The notes below the pieces were generated by a model. It had not been told where the DNA came from, ran no database searches, and saw only the letters and a list, made by a program, of their open reading frames with translations. DNA of 64,000 bases, taken from Vibrio sp. HB236076 (GTDB lineage Bacteria; Pseudomonadota; Gammaproteobacteria; Enterobacterales; Vibrionaceae). Each line of letters begins with the position of its first letter. Position 1 is the stretch's first letter. The translations under genes and the position numbers were made by a program. The stretch spans positions 1,178,001-1,242,000 of the forward strand of contig NZ_CP162601.1 in the NCBI RefSeq assembly GCF_040957575.1, given 5' to 3'. Positions 33,784-44,600 of the stretch are shown one piece after another.

Positions 33784-36261
33784 ATGGACAGTGAAGGATG
33801 GATCAAAACAACATGTGCGTATTGCGGAGTTGGTTGTGGTGTTGAGGCTAGGCCTAAACCTGATGGTCAATTAGAGGTCCGTGGTGATAAATCGCACCCA
33901 GCCAACTTTGGTAAATTGTGCACAAAAGGGATTGCCCTAGGTGAGACGGTGATTGAAGATGGCCGACTTACTCAGCCTAAAGTGAGAACGGAGCGGGGCT
34001 TTGAGCCAACAGACTGGCATGATGCGCTAAGCCAGGTAGCCGATACGTTTCGTCAAACCATTGAACAGTATGGGCCAGACTCCGTCGCATTTTATGTTTC
34101 TGGCCAGTTGCTCATTGAAGATTATTATGTCGCAAATAAGCTGATGAAAGGGTTTATTGGCAGCTCGAACATCGACAGTAATTCTCGATTGTGTATGGCT
34201 TCATCAGTGGTTGGCCACAAACGCGCTTTTGGCTCAGATACCGTACCAGTGTGTTATGAAGACATTGAGCTTGCTGAGGTGGTTTTATTAATAGGCTCTA
34301 ATTTGGCCTGGTGTCACCCGGTATTGTATCAAAGGTTAAGAGCGGCGAAACAGCAAAACCCGGCGATGAAAATTGTGGTGGTCGATCCGCGGCGCAATGA
34401 AAGTTGTGAGATAGCCGATTTACATTTGCCTTTGGCTTCTGGCAGTGACGTGGCGCTATTTAATGGTTTGCTTCACTACTTGGTGCAACACGATTACCTC
34501 GATCACAACTTTGTTACGCAGCACACCGACGGTTTTCAGCAGGCAAGGGATAAGGGTCTCGCTATTGATGAGGTTGCAAAGATAAGCGGGTTGCAAGAAG
34601 AACAGATTGAGCTTTTCTATCAATATTTTGCCCAACACAAAAAAGTACTGAGTATTTACTCTCAAGGGGTCAATCAATCCTCTCAAGGCTCAGACAAGGT
34701 CAACAGTATCATTAATTGTCACCTTGCCACCGGCAAAATCGGCTTGCCAGGAATGGGGCCTTTTTCTGTAACAGGTCAGCCAAATGCGATGGGCGGTCGA
34801 GAAGTCGGTGCACTGGCCAGTATGCTTGCCGCGCACTTGGAATTTGATTGCTCAAAAGACATCGAATTATTAAAAGCGTTTTGGCATAGCGAACAATTGG
34901 CTTTAACACCTGGCTTAAAGGCGGTCGATATGTTTGATGCCATTGATAGGGGAGAAATCAAAGCGATTTGGATTATGGCGACCAATCCGGTGGTGAGCTT
35001 ACCCAATAGCGATAAAATTAAGCGCGCTTTGACAAAATGCCCATTGGTTGTGGTTTCCGATTGTATTGAAGACACAGCAACGACCGCTTTTGCTGATATA
35101 TTATTGCCGGCCCAAGGTTGGAGTGAAAAGTCTGGCACAGTGACGAACTCTGAGCGTCGACTTTCTCGTCAGCGCCGGTTATTACCGAGCCCAGGTGACG
35201 CCAAACCCGATTGGTGGATGGTGAGTGAAGTGGCGAAAAAAATGGGTTTTTCTCAACATTTTAACTACGTACATGAAGGGGATATTTTTCGTGAATACGC
35301 CCAATTGACCAGTCTTGGTCAGCAATCTCGAGCCCGTGATTTAGATTTAAGTGCACTGACGGTGATAAGCGATAAAGAATATCAGGCACTTACACCTCAA
35401 CAATGGCCGGTTAAATCCATTCAAAAGTCAGTCGTCAACCAACGATTTTTTGCCGATAAGCAATTCTATACGGCCAATAAAAAAGCTCAGTTTATTGCCG
35501 TTAAAACCCAGTTGCCAAGCGTGACCACCAATACGAGTTGGCCATTATTGCTCAATAGTGGCAGAACACGTGATCACTGGCATACGATGACGCGCACCGG
35601 ACTGTCTACACGCTTGGGGGAATTTCGTGCCGAGCCCTATCTGCTTATCCACCCAGACACCATGCAAACCCATGGATTACAAGAAGGTAAGATTGTCAAA
35701 GTAAGTAGTCCACAAGGGCATTGTTTACTGCGTGTCATCAGAGATGAATCTATGCAAAGCGAACAAGTCTTTGCCCCTATCCATTGGAATGAAATGACGG
35801 CGTCAAACGCCAAAGTGTGTCAATTAATCGATGCTCGTATCGATTCATTCTCTGGTCAGCCTGAATTTAAGCATACGCCGGTTAAGGTTGAACCTGTTAC
35901 CATGAACGCAAAGGCGAGGGTGATTTCCCAACACGTATTGTCTATACCGAGTGATATTGAGTATTGGGCACGTGAAAAAGTGGCAAATGGCTATTTGTAT
36001 CATCTTGAGTCTACATTGAGCGAAACTGAGTTTAGGCGTGTTCTTCAGCACGGTTTAAAGGGCTTTGCCAAAATGAAAATGTTCACCTATTCAAAACCTA
36101 ATGGGTCTATTTCACTGTTTATTGAGCAACATCAAGATCAAGAACAGGTGGCTTTTGCGTGCCATTGGCTCAACGGGTCAAACACTGAAGGAAAAAGTGA
36201 TTTGATCGCACTATTTAATGATCCCGATCCTTTAGGCGAGGTTGAAAAGTTGGCGGTCTAA
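33784..36261 (+). CDS. nasA: Assimilatory nitrate reductase catalytic subunit
   Basis: This is an 825-aa cytoplasmic molybdopterin oxidoreductase reducing nitrate to nitrite. The N-terminal 4Fe-4S ligands are Cys11, Cys14, Cys18 and Cys46 (TCAYCGVGCGVEAR and GKLCTKG). There is no twin-arginine signal, which separates it from periplasmic NapA. Mo-bis-MGD motifs include SNIDSNSRLCMASSVVGHKRAFG with the expected Cys ligand and GVNQSSQGSDKVNSI. The molydopterin-dinucleotide domain contains LLNSGRTRDHWHTMTRTG. The end (LNGSNTEGKSDLIALFNDPD) lacks the Cys-rich BFD-type 2Fe-2S domain of Klebsiella-type NasA. A separate electron donor is therefore needed, and no nasB-like reductase gene is adjacent. 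Confidence 0.93.
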   Translation: MDSEGWIKTTCAYCGVGCGVEARPKPDGQLEVRGDKSHPANFGKLCTKGIALGETVIEDGRLTQPKVRTERGFEPTDWHDALSQVADTFRQTIEQYGPDSVAFYVSGQLLIEDYYVANKLMKGFIGSSNIDSNSRLCMASSVVGHKRAFGSDTVPVCYEDIELAEVVLLIGSNLAWCHPVLYQRLRAAKQQNPAMKIVVVDPRRNESCEIADLHLPLASGSDVALFNGLLHYLVQHDYLDHNFVTQHTDGFQQARDKGLAIDEVAKISGLQEEQIELFYQYFAQHKKVLSIYSQGVNQSSQGSDKVNSIINCHLATGKIGLPGMGPFSVTGQPNAMGGREVGALASMLAAHLEFDCSKDIELLKAFWHSEQLALTPGLKAVDMFDAIDRGEIKAIWIMATNPVVSLPNSDKIKRALTKCPLVVVSDCIEDTATTAFADILLPAQGWSEKSGTVTNSERRLSRQRRLLPSPGDAKPDWWMVSEVAKKMGFSQHFNYVHEGDIFREYAQLTSLGQQSRARDLDLSALTVISDKEYQALTPQQWPVKSIQKSVVNQRFFADKQFYTANKKAQFIAVKTQLPSVTTNTSWPLLLNSGRTRDHWHTMTRTGLSTRLGEFRAEPYLLIHPDTMQTHGLQEGKIVKVSSPQGHCLLRVIRDESMQSEQVFAPIHWNEMTASNAKVCQLIDARIDSFSGQPEFKHTPVKVEPVTMNAKARVISQHVLSIPSDIEYWAREKVANGYLYHLESTLSETEFRRVLQHGLKGFAKMKMFTYSKPNGSISLFIEQHQDQEQVAFACHWLNGSNTEGKSDLIALFNDPDPLGEVEKLAV

Positions 36262-36315
36262 GTTGAACCCATAAAAGGGACAGTTAAATCGTATTCTGAT
36301 GGATACTGGTGAGTG

Positions 36316-36861
36316 CTAGGGATAATAAATGGTATTGTGAAAGACACACTTTTCGGTCATCGCTTGATAGCCATGTGGTTGATCGCCATGAAACTGTAAA
36401 GCATCCCCGGCGTTTAATCGTTGCCATACCCCGTCGTGCAATACAGCGATCTCGCCTTCGAGTACATAAAGATACTCGATAACGCCAATGGCGTGTGCCG
36501 GGGATAATTGTTGATGAAAGTGAGTCAAGGTGATGACAAAGCTTTCAATATGAGTTTGTGGGTGATACGGGAATAAGGTTTTGATTTGTATTCCCTCTTC
36601 ATCCACCACTCCGCCGTGATACGCTTCGGTATCACTTTTGGCTAAAAAGGCTGAAAAAGACGTATTCAGTCCGTTGGCAATTTTCCACAAGGTGGCAATC
36701 GTTGGATTGGACTCTGAACGCTCAATTTGCCCAAGCATGGCTTTAGAGACTCCGGTGCGTTTTGCCGTGGCTTCTAAACTCAATCCTTGCTTTTCTCTGG
36801 TTTTTTTCAAATGACTCGCGACAGATTGAATCAACCGTTGAGTTGGTGTGTCTTTATCCAT
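36316..36861 (-). CDS. XRE-cupin transcriptional regulator
   Basis: This is a 181-aa regulator with an N-terminal XRE helix-turn-helix (LKKTREKQGLSLEATAKRTG then KAMLGQIERSESNPTIATLW) and a C-terminal cupin (EYLYVLEGEIAVLHDGVWQ, GDALQFHGDQPHGY). Although the frame is open upstream to 36960, GGAGG sits 7 nt before ATG 36861 and the family normally starts here. It is divergent from benE with an 86-bp gap, so it very likely controls that gene and itself. The ligand is unknown. Confidence 0.88.
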   Translation of the reverse strand: MDKDTPTQRLIQSVASHLKKTREKQGLSLEATAKRTGVSKAMLGQIERSESNPTIATLWKIANGLNTSFSAFLAKSDTEAYHGGVVDEEGIQIKTLFPYHPQTHIESFVITLTHFHQQLSPAHAIGVIEYLYVLEGEIAVLHDGVWQRLNAGDALQFHGDQPHGYQAMTEKCVFHNTIYYP

Positions 36862-36947
36862 TACGCCTCCGTTGTGCGTTATAACGTCCGATGCTATAGT
36901 GTGCGTCATCTCGCATATAATTACAATATCGCGCTTAGGGGAAAGTT

Positions 36948-38108
36948 GTGAGTCATTCATGGAAGTTAAGTCATTTTTTTGCCGGTTTTTCTGCTGTATT
37001 GGTCGGGTACACCAGTTCAGTTGTCATTGTCATGCAAGCGGCCTTGACTGCAGGGGCAACTCAAGGACAATTGGAGAGTTGGTTATTAGTGCTCGGACTG
37101 ATTATGGGCGTGTCTTCGATCGGTCTTTCTTGGTGGTATAAAACACCGATATTGACAGCATGGTCGACACCCGGTGCGGCTTTTTTGGTTGCCAATGCGG
37201 GAAGTTACACTCTGGGTGAAGTGATTGGGGCCTGTGTCATCGTTGGGGTATTTACGGTGATCAGCGGTTTTATACGCCCGCTAAATCACTGGTTACAAAA
37301 CCTGCCTGCTTCCTTATCTACCGCGATGTTAGCGGCAATATTATTACCTTTTTGCATAAAAGGTTTTTCTGCTGCCTCACAGTATAGCGACTTATTTTTA
37401 ATTTTATTGGCCATCTATTTGACCGTGAAAGCCATGTGGCCGAAATATACCATGGCGAGCTTGTTATTCGTCACGCTTATTTATGCGTTGTTTTACGGAT
37501 TTTTTGATCAACCCATTCGCCTTACTTTTTCTACTTGGCAATGGATGACGCCGACATTTGATGGTTTGGCGATATTAAATCTAGCGCTTCCTTTGTATTT
37601 ATTGACGATGTTGTCGCAAAACTTGCCTGGTATTGCCATGGTTCGTCAATTTGATTTTTCATTATCAGTCAAACCGGTTTTAGTGACCATGGGGCTTTTA
37701 AATGCCACAACCGCTTGCTTAGGTGGATTTAGTATTAATTTAGCAGCGATTTCTGCGGCGCTTTGTTTGAACCAGGATGTTGATCAAGACGCTTCACAGC
37801 GATATCGCTCAGCAATTTGGGCTGGCGTCTTTTATCTATTGGCAGGGGTATTTGCGACCACTGTGGTCAGTGTGTTTACTCAATTACCATCAGGTGTCAC
37901 TGTGATGTTAGCGAGCTTTGCCTTATTGGGTACTTTGCTGATGTGTTTAACTCAGGCTTTTCAAAATGAAGTGTATCGCGAAGCGGCTCTCGTCACGTTT
38001 TTAGTGATTCTATCGGGGATCAATGTCGCTGGTGTCAGTGCCACTTTATGGGGTTTGATGGCTGGAGGGCTCGTGCTACAAGTCTCAAAGAGGCATAAGC
38101 AGCAATAA
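36948..38108 (+). CDS. BenE-family (benzoate-type) inner-membrane transporter
   Basis: This is a 386-aa protein with about twelve hydrophobic segments, belonging to the BenE family of the APC superfamily. Motifs are FAGFSAVLVGYTSSVVIVMQA, TAWSTPGAAFLVANAG and SQNLPGIAMVRQF. GTG 36948 with GGGGA upstream is the start. The first members were linked to benzoate/proton symport in Acinetobacter. No aromatic catabolism genes lie nearby, so the substrate is uncertain. In enteric bacteria and vibrios this BenE plus XRE-cupin pair (YdcO/YdcN-like) is common and functionally open. Confidence 0.88.
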   Translation: MSHSWKLSHFFAGFSAVLVGYTSSVVIVMQAALTAGATQGQLESWLLVLGLIMGVSSIGLSWWYKTPILTAWSTPGAAFLVANAGSYTLGEVIGACVIVGVFTVISGFIRPLNHWLQNLPASLSTAMLAAILLPFCIKGFSAASQYSDLFLILLAIYLTVKAMWPKYTMASLLFVTLIYALFYGFFDQPIRLTFSTWQWMTPTFDGLAILNLALPLYLLTMLSQNLPGIAMVRQFDFSLSVKPVLVTMGLLNATTACLGGFSINLAAISAALCLNQDVDQDASQRYRSAIWAGVFYLLAGVFATTVVSVFTQLPSGVTVMLASFALLGTLLMCLTQAFQNEVYREAALVTFLVILSGINVAGVSATLWGLMAGGLVLQVSKRHKQQ

Positions 38109-38161
38109 CAATATTGCCAGTAAGTACCACAGTCAACAAGGTAACAATGAGTGAGCCATGA

Positions 38162-38194
38162 TTCCCTACCTGAGTACAGGCATTAGGTAGGGAA
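38162..38194. terminator. Inverted repeat between convergent benE and the helicase gene
   Basis: TTCCCTACCT (38162-38171) and AGGTAGGGAA (38185-38194) are exact inverted copies with a 13-nt loop. No T-run follows on either strand, so it may be a Rho-independent-like hairpin of limited strength or a 3' end stabiliser for both transcripts. Confidence 0.45.
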
Positions 38195-38227
38195 GTACGG
38201 CCTGTCAATCAACGTCTGTTCAGTACG

Positions 38228-39433
38228 TTATCGCTTGGCATTCTCTGAATTTGGGCGTCTGTGTTTGGGGACATAATTAAGAATAGAAATCGGTACCGGT
38301 TTACGAGGAACAAATCCTTCTATTTCTCGGCGTTCTATCAAATGTCCTAAACGGCTTTCAATCATACAAAGGTTTTTGAAATTGTCCTTTGATACCAGTG
38401 AGATGGCTTCACCAGATGCACCTGCCCGCCCAGTTCGACCAATACGATGAACGTATTCATCTGCTGGGTAAGGCAAGTCGTAATTTATCACGCGTGGGAG
38501 TTCGGAAATATCAATCCCGCGAGCACCCACTCCGGTTGCGATGAGAAAATCAAGCTTACCTTGTTTAAAATCACTGAGCAGTTGTTCTCTAATGGCCTGA
38601 CTACGACCGCTGTGGAACGCTTCGGCGTGGATGCCTCTTTTGCCTAGTTGCTCTGCTAACTTTGCCGCTCCGTGCTTTGTTTCAATAAAAATTAAGGTTT
38701 GTTGCCAATGATTTTCTTTAATCAAGTGTGCAAGCAGGGACGACTTTTGATCTTTGTCTACCGCAATAAGCCATTGCTCGATGTTGCTTTTGGAGGCTTG
38801 ATGTTTGGCGATAGAAATTTCTTTGGCGTTGTCAATTGCGGTTTTCGCTAACTCCCTTACCGGCCGAGATAGTGTCGCCGAAAACAATAAGCATTGTGCA
38901 TCTTGTGGGATTCGTTCAAGGACGGTATTAATTTTCTCGATAAAGCCCATATCCAGCATCTTGTCAGCTTCATCAAGGACCATGACTTCAATTTCGTCAA
39001 AGTGAATGGCTCTTTGGGTGTACAAGTCGAGTAATCGACCCGGTGTGGCGACGACGATATCTACACCGTCAATCAAAGCCTGTTTTTGTGACTTATCATC
39101 AACACCACCAAAAATAGCTAAGGTTTTTAATGGCAAGTGCTGACTTAGCGCTTGGGTATGTTCTGCAACTTGTAGGGCTAGCTCTCGCGTCGGGGTTAAA
39201 ATGAGTGCTCGGGCACGCTTTTTACGCACCGTCTTTCCTTGGGCTAAACGCTCTAAAATAGGCAGGGCGAAACTGGCGGTTTTACCCGTGCCGGTTTGCG
39301 CTGCGGCAATGAGATTATCCCCGTTTTTGATCAGTGGGATGGCTTGATATTGAATCGGGGTTGGAGTTTGATAGTTGAGCTCAGTGATGGCTTGCAAAAG
39401 CTCAGCTCGCAGTCCAAGGGTAGAAAAAGACAT
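38228..39433 (-). CDS. DEAD-box ATP-dependent RNA helicase, RhlE-like
   Basis: This is a 401-aa two-domain helicase. Motifs in order are Q motif (NYQTPTPIQYQAIP), I (AAQTGTGKT), Ia (PTRELA), II (VLDEADKMLDMG), III (SAT), V (ATGVGARGIDI) and VI (HRIGRTGRAG). The C-terminal tail is short and basic (PVPISILNYVPKHRRPNSENAKR), as in RhlE-type proteins, which act in ribosome assembly or mRNA turnover. It stands alone. Several paralogues usually exist in vibrios, so a firm symbol is not given. Confidence 0.9.
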   Translation of the reverse strand: MSFSTLGLRAELLQAITELNYQTPTPIQYQAIPLIKNGDNLIAAAQTGTGKTASFALPILERLAQGKTVRKKRARALILTPTRELALQVAEHTQALSQHLPLKTLAIFGGVDDKSQKQALIDGVDIVVATPGRLLDLYTQRAIHFDEIEVMVLDEADKMLDMGFIEKINTVLERIPQDAQCLLFSATLSRPVRELAKTAIDNAKEISIAKHQASKSNIEQWLIAVDKDQKSSLLAHLIKENHWQQTLIFIETKHGAAKLAEQLGKRGIHAEAFHSGRSQAIREQLLSDFKQGKLDFLIATGVGARGIDISELPRVINYDLPYPADEYVHRIGRTGRAGASGEAISLVSKDNFKNLCMIESRLGHLIERREIEGFVPRKPVPISILNYVPKHRRPNSENAKR

Positions 39434-39570
39434 GATAGACCTAACCGTAAAAGTGGATGAGACCTGAGTTAAGAGAACAATAATCTCAACACCAGGGGGT
39501 TAAAGTTTATCACGCTTGTCGCTCACATCGTAATTTAATTTACTCGCAAAAACTTGTCATTGCGTGTCTT

Positions 39571-39795
39571 TTAACCGCCATTCAACCCTGCGACTTGATC
39601 GATGATTTGTTGGGCTTCCAGTTTTATGCGATGAGCAATATCCTTGTTCCCGGAGTTCACTAGTGCTTCGACCATACTGTCTGAATAACAATAAATTAAT
39701 GCGACTGTGGTTTTTGAGTCGAAATGACCTTGCTTTTGTTCATTTTGTTTTAAGCGGCTGAAATTATGTAATGAGTTAATTAATTGTTCTTGCAT
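39571..39795 (-). CDS. Small conserved-looking protein of unknown function
   Basis: This is a 74-aa protein that I do not recognise. The start is ATG 39795, preceded by GGAGG at ideal spacing; the open frame upstream to 39888 is AT-rich and probably leader. It looks helical and soluble (MQEQLINSLHNFSRLKQNEQ at the start, KDIAHRIKLEAQQIIDQVAG at the end), with one cysteine and no membrane segment. It lies alone between the helicase and the chemotaxis gene. The good ribosome-binding site is the main reason to accept it. Confidence 0.6.
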   Translation of the reverse strand: MQEQLINSLHNFSRLKQNEQKQGHFDSKTTVALIYCYSDSMVEALVNSGNKDIAHRIKLEAQQIIDQVAGLNGG

Positions 39796-40068
39796 AAATC
39801 CTCCGAGCTCTTCATTTTTGATTCGATCTTCAAAAAAGAAACAGCAAATTAAGTGCCAGTTAAAAAATGCGCTTGAGAGGTATGCCACAATTATTTTATT
39901 TCACCAAAACGACGTGAGGAGTGGCGAGGTGTACAACCTTGTTGACACTTATGAGTCATGGTGAGTTAGGCACCACTTTGAAAAGGTGATCGGAAGGCAC
40001 GGTTTGGATAATACAAACTTAAGCGGTTATTTCTGAAAAGGACATTGAACGATAATACACTCAAAATA

Positions 40069-40096
40069 AAACAGGCCCGATTAACCAAGCCTGTTT
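40069..40096 (-). terminator. Terminator of the chemotaxis transducer gene
   Basis: AAACAGGC (40069-40076) pairs with GCCTGTTT (40089-40096). Read on the minus strand the stem runs into TTTTATTTT. It lies about 40 bp after the transducer stop. Confidence 0.82.
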
Positions 40097-40135
40097 GAGA
40101 CGATTATTCACATCATGCATCAGATAAATTTGCGG

Positions 40136-41449
40136 TTATAAATTTCGGTTAAATTGACTAACGGCATCCACGACTTTTTGCGCGCCAAGTTGAATGTCAT
40201 CCATGACCGAACCTGCTTGGTTTGAATATTCTAGGGCTTGCTGGGCTTGTGTTTGGCATTGAGCAATTAAGTTGACTGCATTGGTTGTGCGTTTTTGGTT
40301 CTCACTGACAACGCTAACAATTTCCTCAGTCGTGGCACTGGTTCGAGAGGCCAGTTGTCTTACTTCGTCGGCAACAACGGCAAAACCTCGCCCTTGTTCA
40401 CCTGCGCGTGCGGCTTCAATGGCGGCATTCAATGCCAATAAGTTGGTTTGATCTGCAATGCCGTTAATACTCCCAACCAACTCACTGATTTTTTGCGATT
40501 GCTCATTAAGTGCATCAACACTGGCGTTAGCTTGGTGCATGAGTTGCTCAAGCTCGGTCATTCTTTCTATGGTATTTTCAACAACCGTTCGCCCTTCTAT
40601 AGTTTGGCGTCCCGTGGTTTCTGAAACATCAAAAGCGATGGTTGCTGCTTGAGATACCGCTCGCTCTTGATTAATTTGGTCAGTAATCGCGGTGGCAAAT
40701 TTTACCACTTTGTACAAACGGCCATTTTCATCGCGAATAGGGTTATAGGACGCTTCTAACCAAATTTCGTTGCCCATGCTGTCGATGCGCTTGAAGCGGT
40801 CGGAAATGAATTGGCCGCTGGCCAGTTTTTTCCAAAACTCAGCGTACTCGTGAGAAGACGATAGGTCGTGATCGCAAAACATGCGATGATGCTTACCTTT
40901 GATGTCCTCAAGCTTATAATTCACCGTGGACAAAAAGTTTGTATTCGCATCAAGAATAATGCCTTCCGGTGTAAACTCAATAACTGCTGTGGAGCGGTGC
41001 AGAGCTTTTAGCATGTCCTGCTGTTCCCGCGAAGATTGAATTGTGCGAGTTAGCTCAGAAGCAAAGACAACGAATGACAACAACTGACCTTGGCTATTTT
41101 TTACGGGTTGTAAAATGGCTCTCAACCACGCTTCACTTCCGTCGCCCTTGAGAAATTGCAATGCGCCATTCCAGTGCTCACCTTTCCGTATTGCCTCAGA
41201 CATTTTTAAAAAATGCCCTGTTTTTCTTGAAACCTCAGGCACCTTATCAATTAATTTGGTGCCGACAAGGGTCTCAGTTTTGTACGCCATCTCTTGTTTC
41301 AGGTTGTTATTGACCTCAGAAATAACGCCCTTTGAATCTAACGTGATGTGTAGCATGTCTTGTTCAAGGCTGTGTTGCACTTGTTTTAGAATAAAAAGCT
41401 CTTCTTCGAGTTGTTGTATTCTCTTTTTGTGCGACGAATTTAAAAACAT
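40136..41449 (-). CDS. Soluble PAS-PAS methyl-accepting chemotaxis protein
   Basis: This is a 437-aa transducer without any membrane segment. An N-terminal coiled coil ([21 protein letters not shown]) is followed by two PAS domains at about 30-145 and 150-265. The second has [20 protein letters not shown] and [14 protein letters not shown], as in Aer-like or haem/flavin PAS proteins. The signalling hairpin is [45 protein letters not shown], complete but short. There is no HAMP domain. Such proteins sense internal redox or energy state and feed into a Che pathway. It is divergent from the giant repeat-protein gene across 203 bp, so shared regulation between behaviour and surface attachment is possible but unproven. 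Confidence 0.9.
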   Translation of the reverse strand: MFLNSSHKKRIQQLEEELFILKQVQHSLEQDMLHITLDSKGVISEVNNNLKQEMAYKTETLVGTKLIDKVPEVSRKTGHFLKMSEAIRKGEHWNGALQFLKGDGSEAWLRAILQPVKNSQGQLLSFVVFASELTRTIQSSREQQDMLKALHRSTAVIEFTPEGIILDANTNFLSTVNYKLEDIKGKHHRMFCDHDLSSSHEYAEFWKKLASGQFISDRFKRIDSMGNEIWLEASYNPIRDENGRLYKVVKFATAITDQINQERAVSQAATIAFDVSETTGRQTIEGRTVVENTIERMTELEQLMHQANASVDALNEQSQKISELVGSINGIADQTNLLALNAAIEAARAGEQGRGFAVVADEVRQLASRTSATTEEIVSVVSENQKRTTNAVNLIAQCQTQAQQALEYSNQAGSVMDDIQLGAQKVVDAVSQFNRNL

Positions 41450-41652
41450 ATGAGTTCTCTTGAGTTTATCATCTTAGGCCTAGTGTTAACGTTAGCGGTA
41501 AAATCTAAAACTGGCAATTTATTTTCAGAAACAGTAATAGTGTTACATTGGCTTTTTTAGAGATGTTTCACAGAAAATACGGATGCTCGAAATGCCAAAA
41601 GTTAATACATGAACTAGCCTTATACATAAGATGTAATTGTGAGGCTTAAATC

Positions 41653-44600
41653 ATGTTTTTTAGACCGTCAAAAAAACGTAACCGTCAAAAAATTAGCAGC
41701 TTAGAGAAGAGAATCGCCATAGAAAAACGCATGCTCTTTGATGCGGCTGCACTGATCACAACCGCTGAAGTTAGTACTCAATCTGATGGGGATACAAGTG
41801 AAGCGAACGGTACGGAAAGTAAGGTTTCACAGACTGAAAATCAACAAATTTCTGATTTGTTAAGCACGGTAGGTTCAGATCAGAGCCAACAATTATACGT
41901 AATTGATGCAAGCTTACCTGACTTAAATGCAATAGAAGAACAAATCCCCGATGGCAGTCAGATTTTATACATCTCCGCCAATGAGAGTGGCGTTGATTTG
42001 CTGAGCGACTTTCTCACTGATAATGGCGCCGATTATTCCGCTGTGCATATTCTTACCCATGCCAGTTCAGAAGGCTCATTTGAGTTGGGTACAGACAGCA
42101 TTAACCAAGACACCATACTTTCCTTGTATCATGAACAATTACAAAATTGGTCGCAATCTTTAAGTAGTGATGCAGATGTCTTTATTTACGGTTGTGATTT
42201 GGCACAGTCCGAGGCTGGTCAAAACACACTGCTAGCTTTGAGTAATGTATTGTCTGCAGATATTGCTGCCTCCGATGATACTACAGGTGTTGATGGTGAT
42301 TGGGACTTGGAATATATCCTTGGTGAGGTAGAGCAGCCGAGTTTAGCGGTGGAAAATTGGCAAAGTAATCTATTGCTCTTAGATGTTGATGATATTGTTG
42401 ATGGCGCGGTGTCCTCATTGGATGGTTTATTAACGATAAACTTACCGACACTGACGCCGGTTTCAGAAGATCAAGGTATTATTTCTCTAAGTGAAGGCGG
42501 TAATTCAATCAGCGTTGGTAATTTGAACAGTAATGCTGTTGAAGTGACACTCTTGGTACCAAAGGAATTAGGCAATCTCAGTTTCAATGATGACCCACAA
42601 TCTTTAAATGTCGAGGTTTCGACTGACCAAGAAACCGGTCTTGTCACGCTTAAAGGCGCATCGGATGATGTGAATACGTTATTGGCCGGTCTGCTGTATA
42701 CACCAGAAGAAGATTACAATGGCCCAGTCAACCTTACGGTTAGTTTAACGGCACTAAGTGATGCTCTATTACCATTACTTGATCTTTCACTTCAACCTAT
42801 AGATTCATTATCGATCACACTGCCTATCATTGAGATTGCTGCGGTAGTGGACATCGTCGATGATTCCATTGTGGTTGTTGGCAACGATGCTGTTAGTTTT
42901 AACGTCTTAGCCAATGATACCTTTGAGAATTTAGATGCGACAGTAACGGCCGTTACCCAACCTCAAAATGGCGAAGTATCAATAGGTAATAATGGCGTTA
43001 TTATCTACACCCCCAATGCCGACTATCATGGTTCAGACTCATTTGATTATACCGTCACAAGCGGCGGTGTAACTGAAACAGCAACCGTATATGTTGACGT
43101 TATCAACCAGAATGTTAATCCACAAATTACGCTTCCGGTAGATTTGTCAGTGGCAGAAGAACAAACGATCGTCTTTTCTTCTACTAATACTAACGCGATC
43201 TCGGTGAATGATCTCAATGGCGACCTTTTAACGGTGACCCTATCAACGAGTGATGGTGTCGTGTCGTTATCACAGTTAACGGGGTTAACGTTGCTTGCTG
43301 GTACGGGGACAAATGATAGCTCGGTCACCTTTTCTGGTTCGATCAGTGATATCAATGCCGCATTGGAAGGGTTGTCGTTAACCCCAAATGCGGACTTTTT
43401 CGGACAGACGTCTCTAGCTATTGAGGTTAGTGATGGTGAATTGACGGTGAATGACAGCGTCGGACTGACTTACAGCGGCGTTACTGATGGTGTTGAAGAT
43501 TCAGTGCGAGCCACGACAAACGCCTCAATTGAATTCTCACCCCTTAGTAATGATAACTTTGAGAATACCGCGGTCATTACGGCAGTGGGAAGTGCGGCAA
43601 ATGGAACCGTGACACTGGGTGAAAATAACCAGGTAACTTACACCCCAGAGGCTGATTTTTCGGGTCAAGACAGTTTTACTTATGCGGTGACTTCCGGCGG
43701 GGCTGTTGAAATTGTCAATGTCGAAGTGTTAGTGGGTAACCAAGACAGCTTTGATCTGATTGACTTAGGGTTACTACAGCTCAATGATGGGCAACTGGTT
43801 TTACTTGATACTTCATTGGGTTTTGTCGATTCGGGCATTATTGGATTAAATGCTTACAGCGCAGTCGGATTGCCCGATGGGCTCGCAATTGACTCTGTCA
43901 CTGGTATCATAAGTGGGGTGTTGGCTGCGGATGCATCAACGGCAATAACGAACGGTTCATATGATGTTACCGTTACTGCTCAAAACTTGCTTGGTGATAG
44001 TGTCGATCTTGATTTGACATTGAATGTTGTCAATCCACCTCCTTTGGTGTCGACTGGTGTTAGCTTAAATGCGTTAGAAGATCAAAACTTAAATATTGAT
44101 ATTCTTGCCAATGCATCTGATCCCGATGGTGATACGATTACCATTGATAATAATTCAGTCACAGCTGTTAACGGTACCGTGTCTGTACTTGAAGATGGTA
44201 CTTTTGACTATCAGCCTAATGCCAATTTTAATGGTATTGATACGATTAATTACACGGTAGTTGACTCTGATGGGGCGACAACCGATGGTGTAATCAATGT
44301 TGTCGTCACTGCTGTCGTAGACTTACCGACTATTTCTATTCCAACTATCGATGTGTTTGATGAAGATACGCCATTGGTTTTTGCTGATGTACTTGGTCAA
44401 CAAATCTCGATTGGCGATATCGATGGAGATATTTTAGAAGTCGAGTTAAACGTACCACTTGGCAGCTTATCTTTTAGTGAGACGGTTAACGTCGATATCA
44501 GTGAGTCAACGGGAGCCAATCAAGAGCAAATATTAACTCTGTCTGGTTCGGCCGCTGATATTGAAGTGGCTTTGAACAAATTAGTCTATACGCCAGGTGC

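Noticed and set aside
33371..33870. Minus-strand frames of 137 and 67 codons in the nasA-cobA gap
   Set aside because: They cover the sigma-54 promoter region and part of nasA, are rich in Asn/Ser/Tyr/Phe as expected from AT-rich noncoding DNA, and lack ribosome-binding sites.
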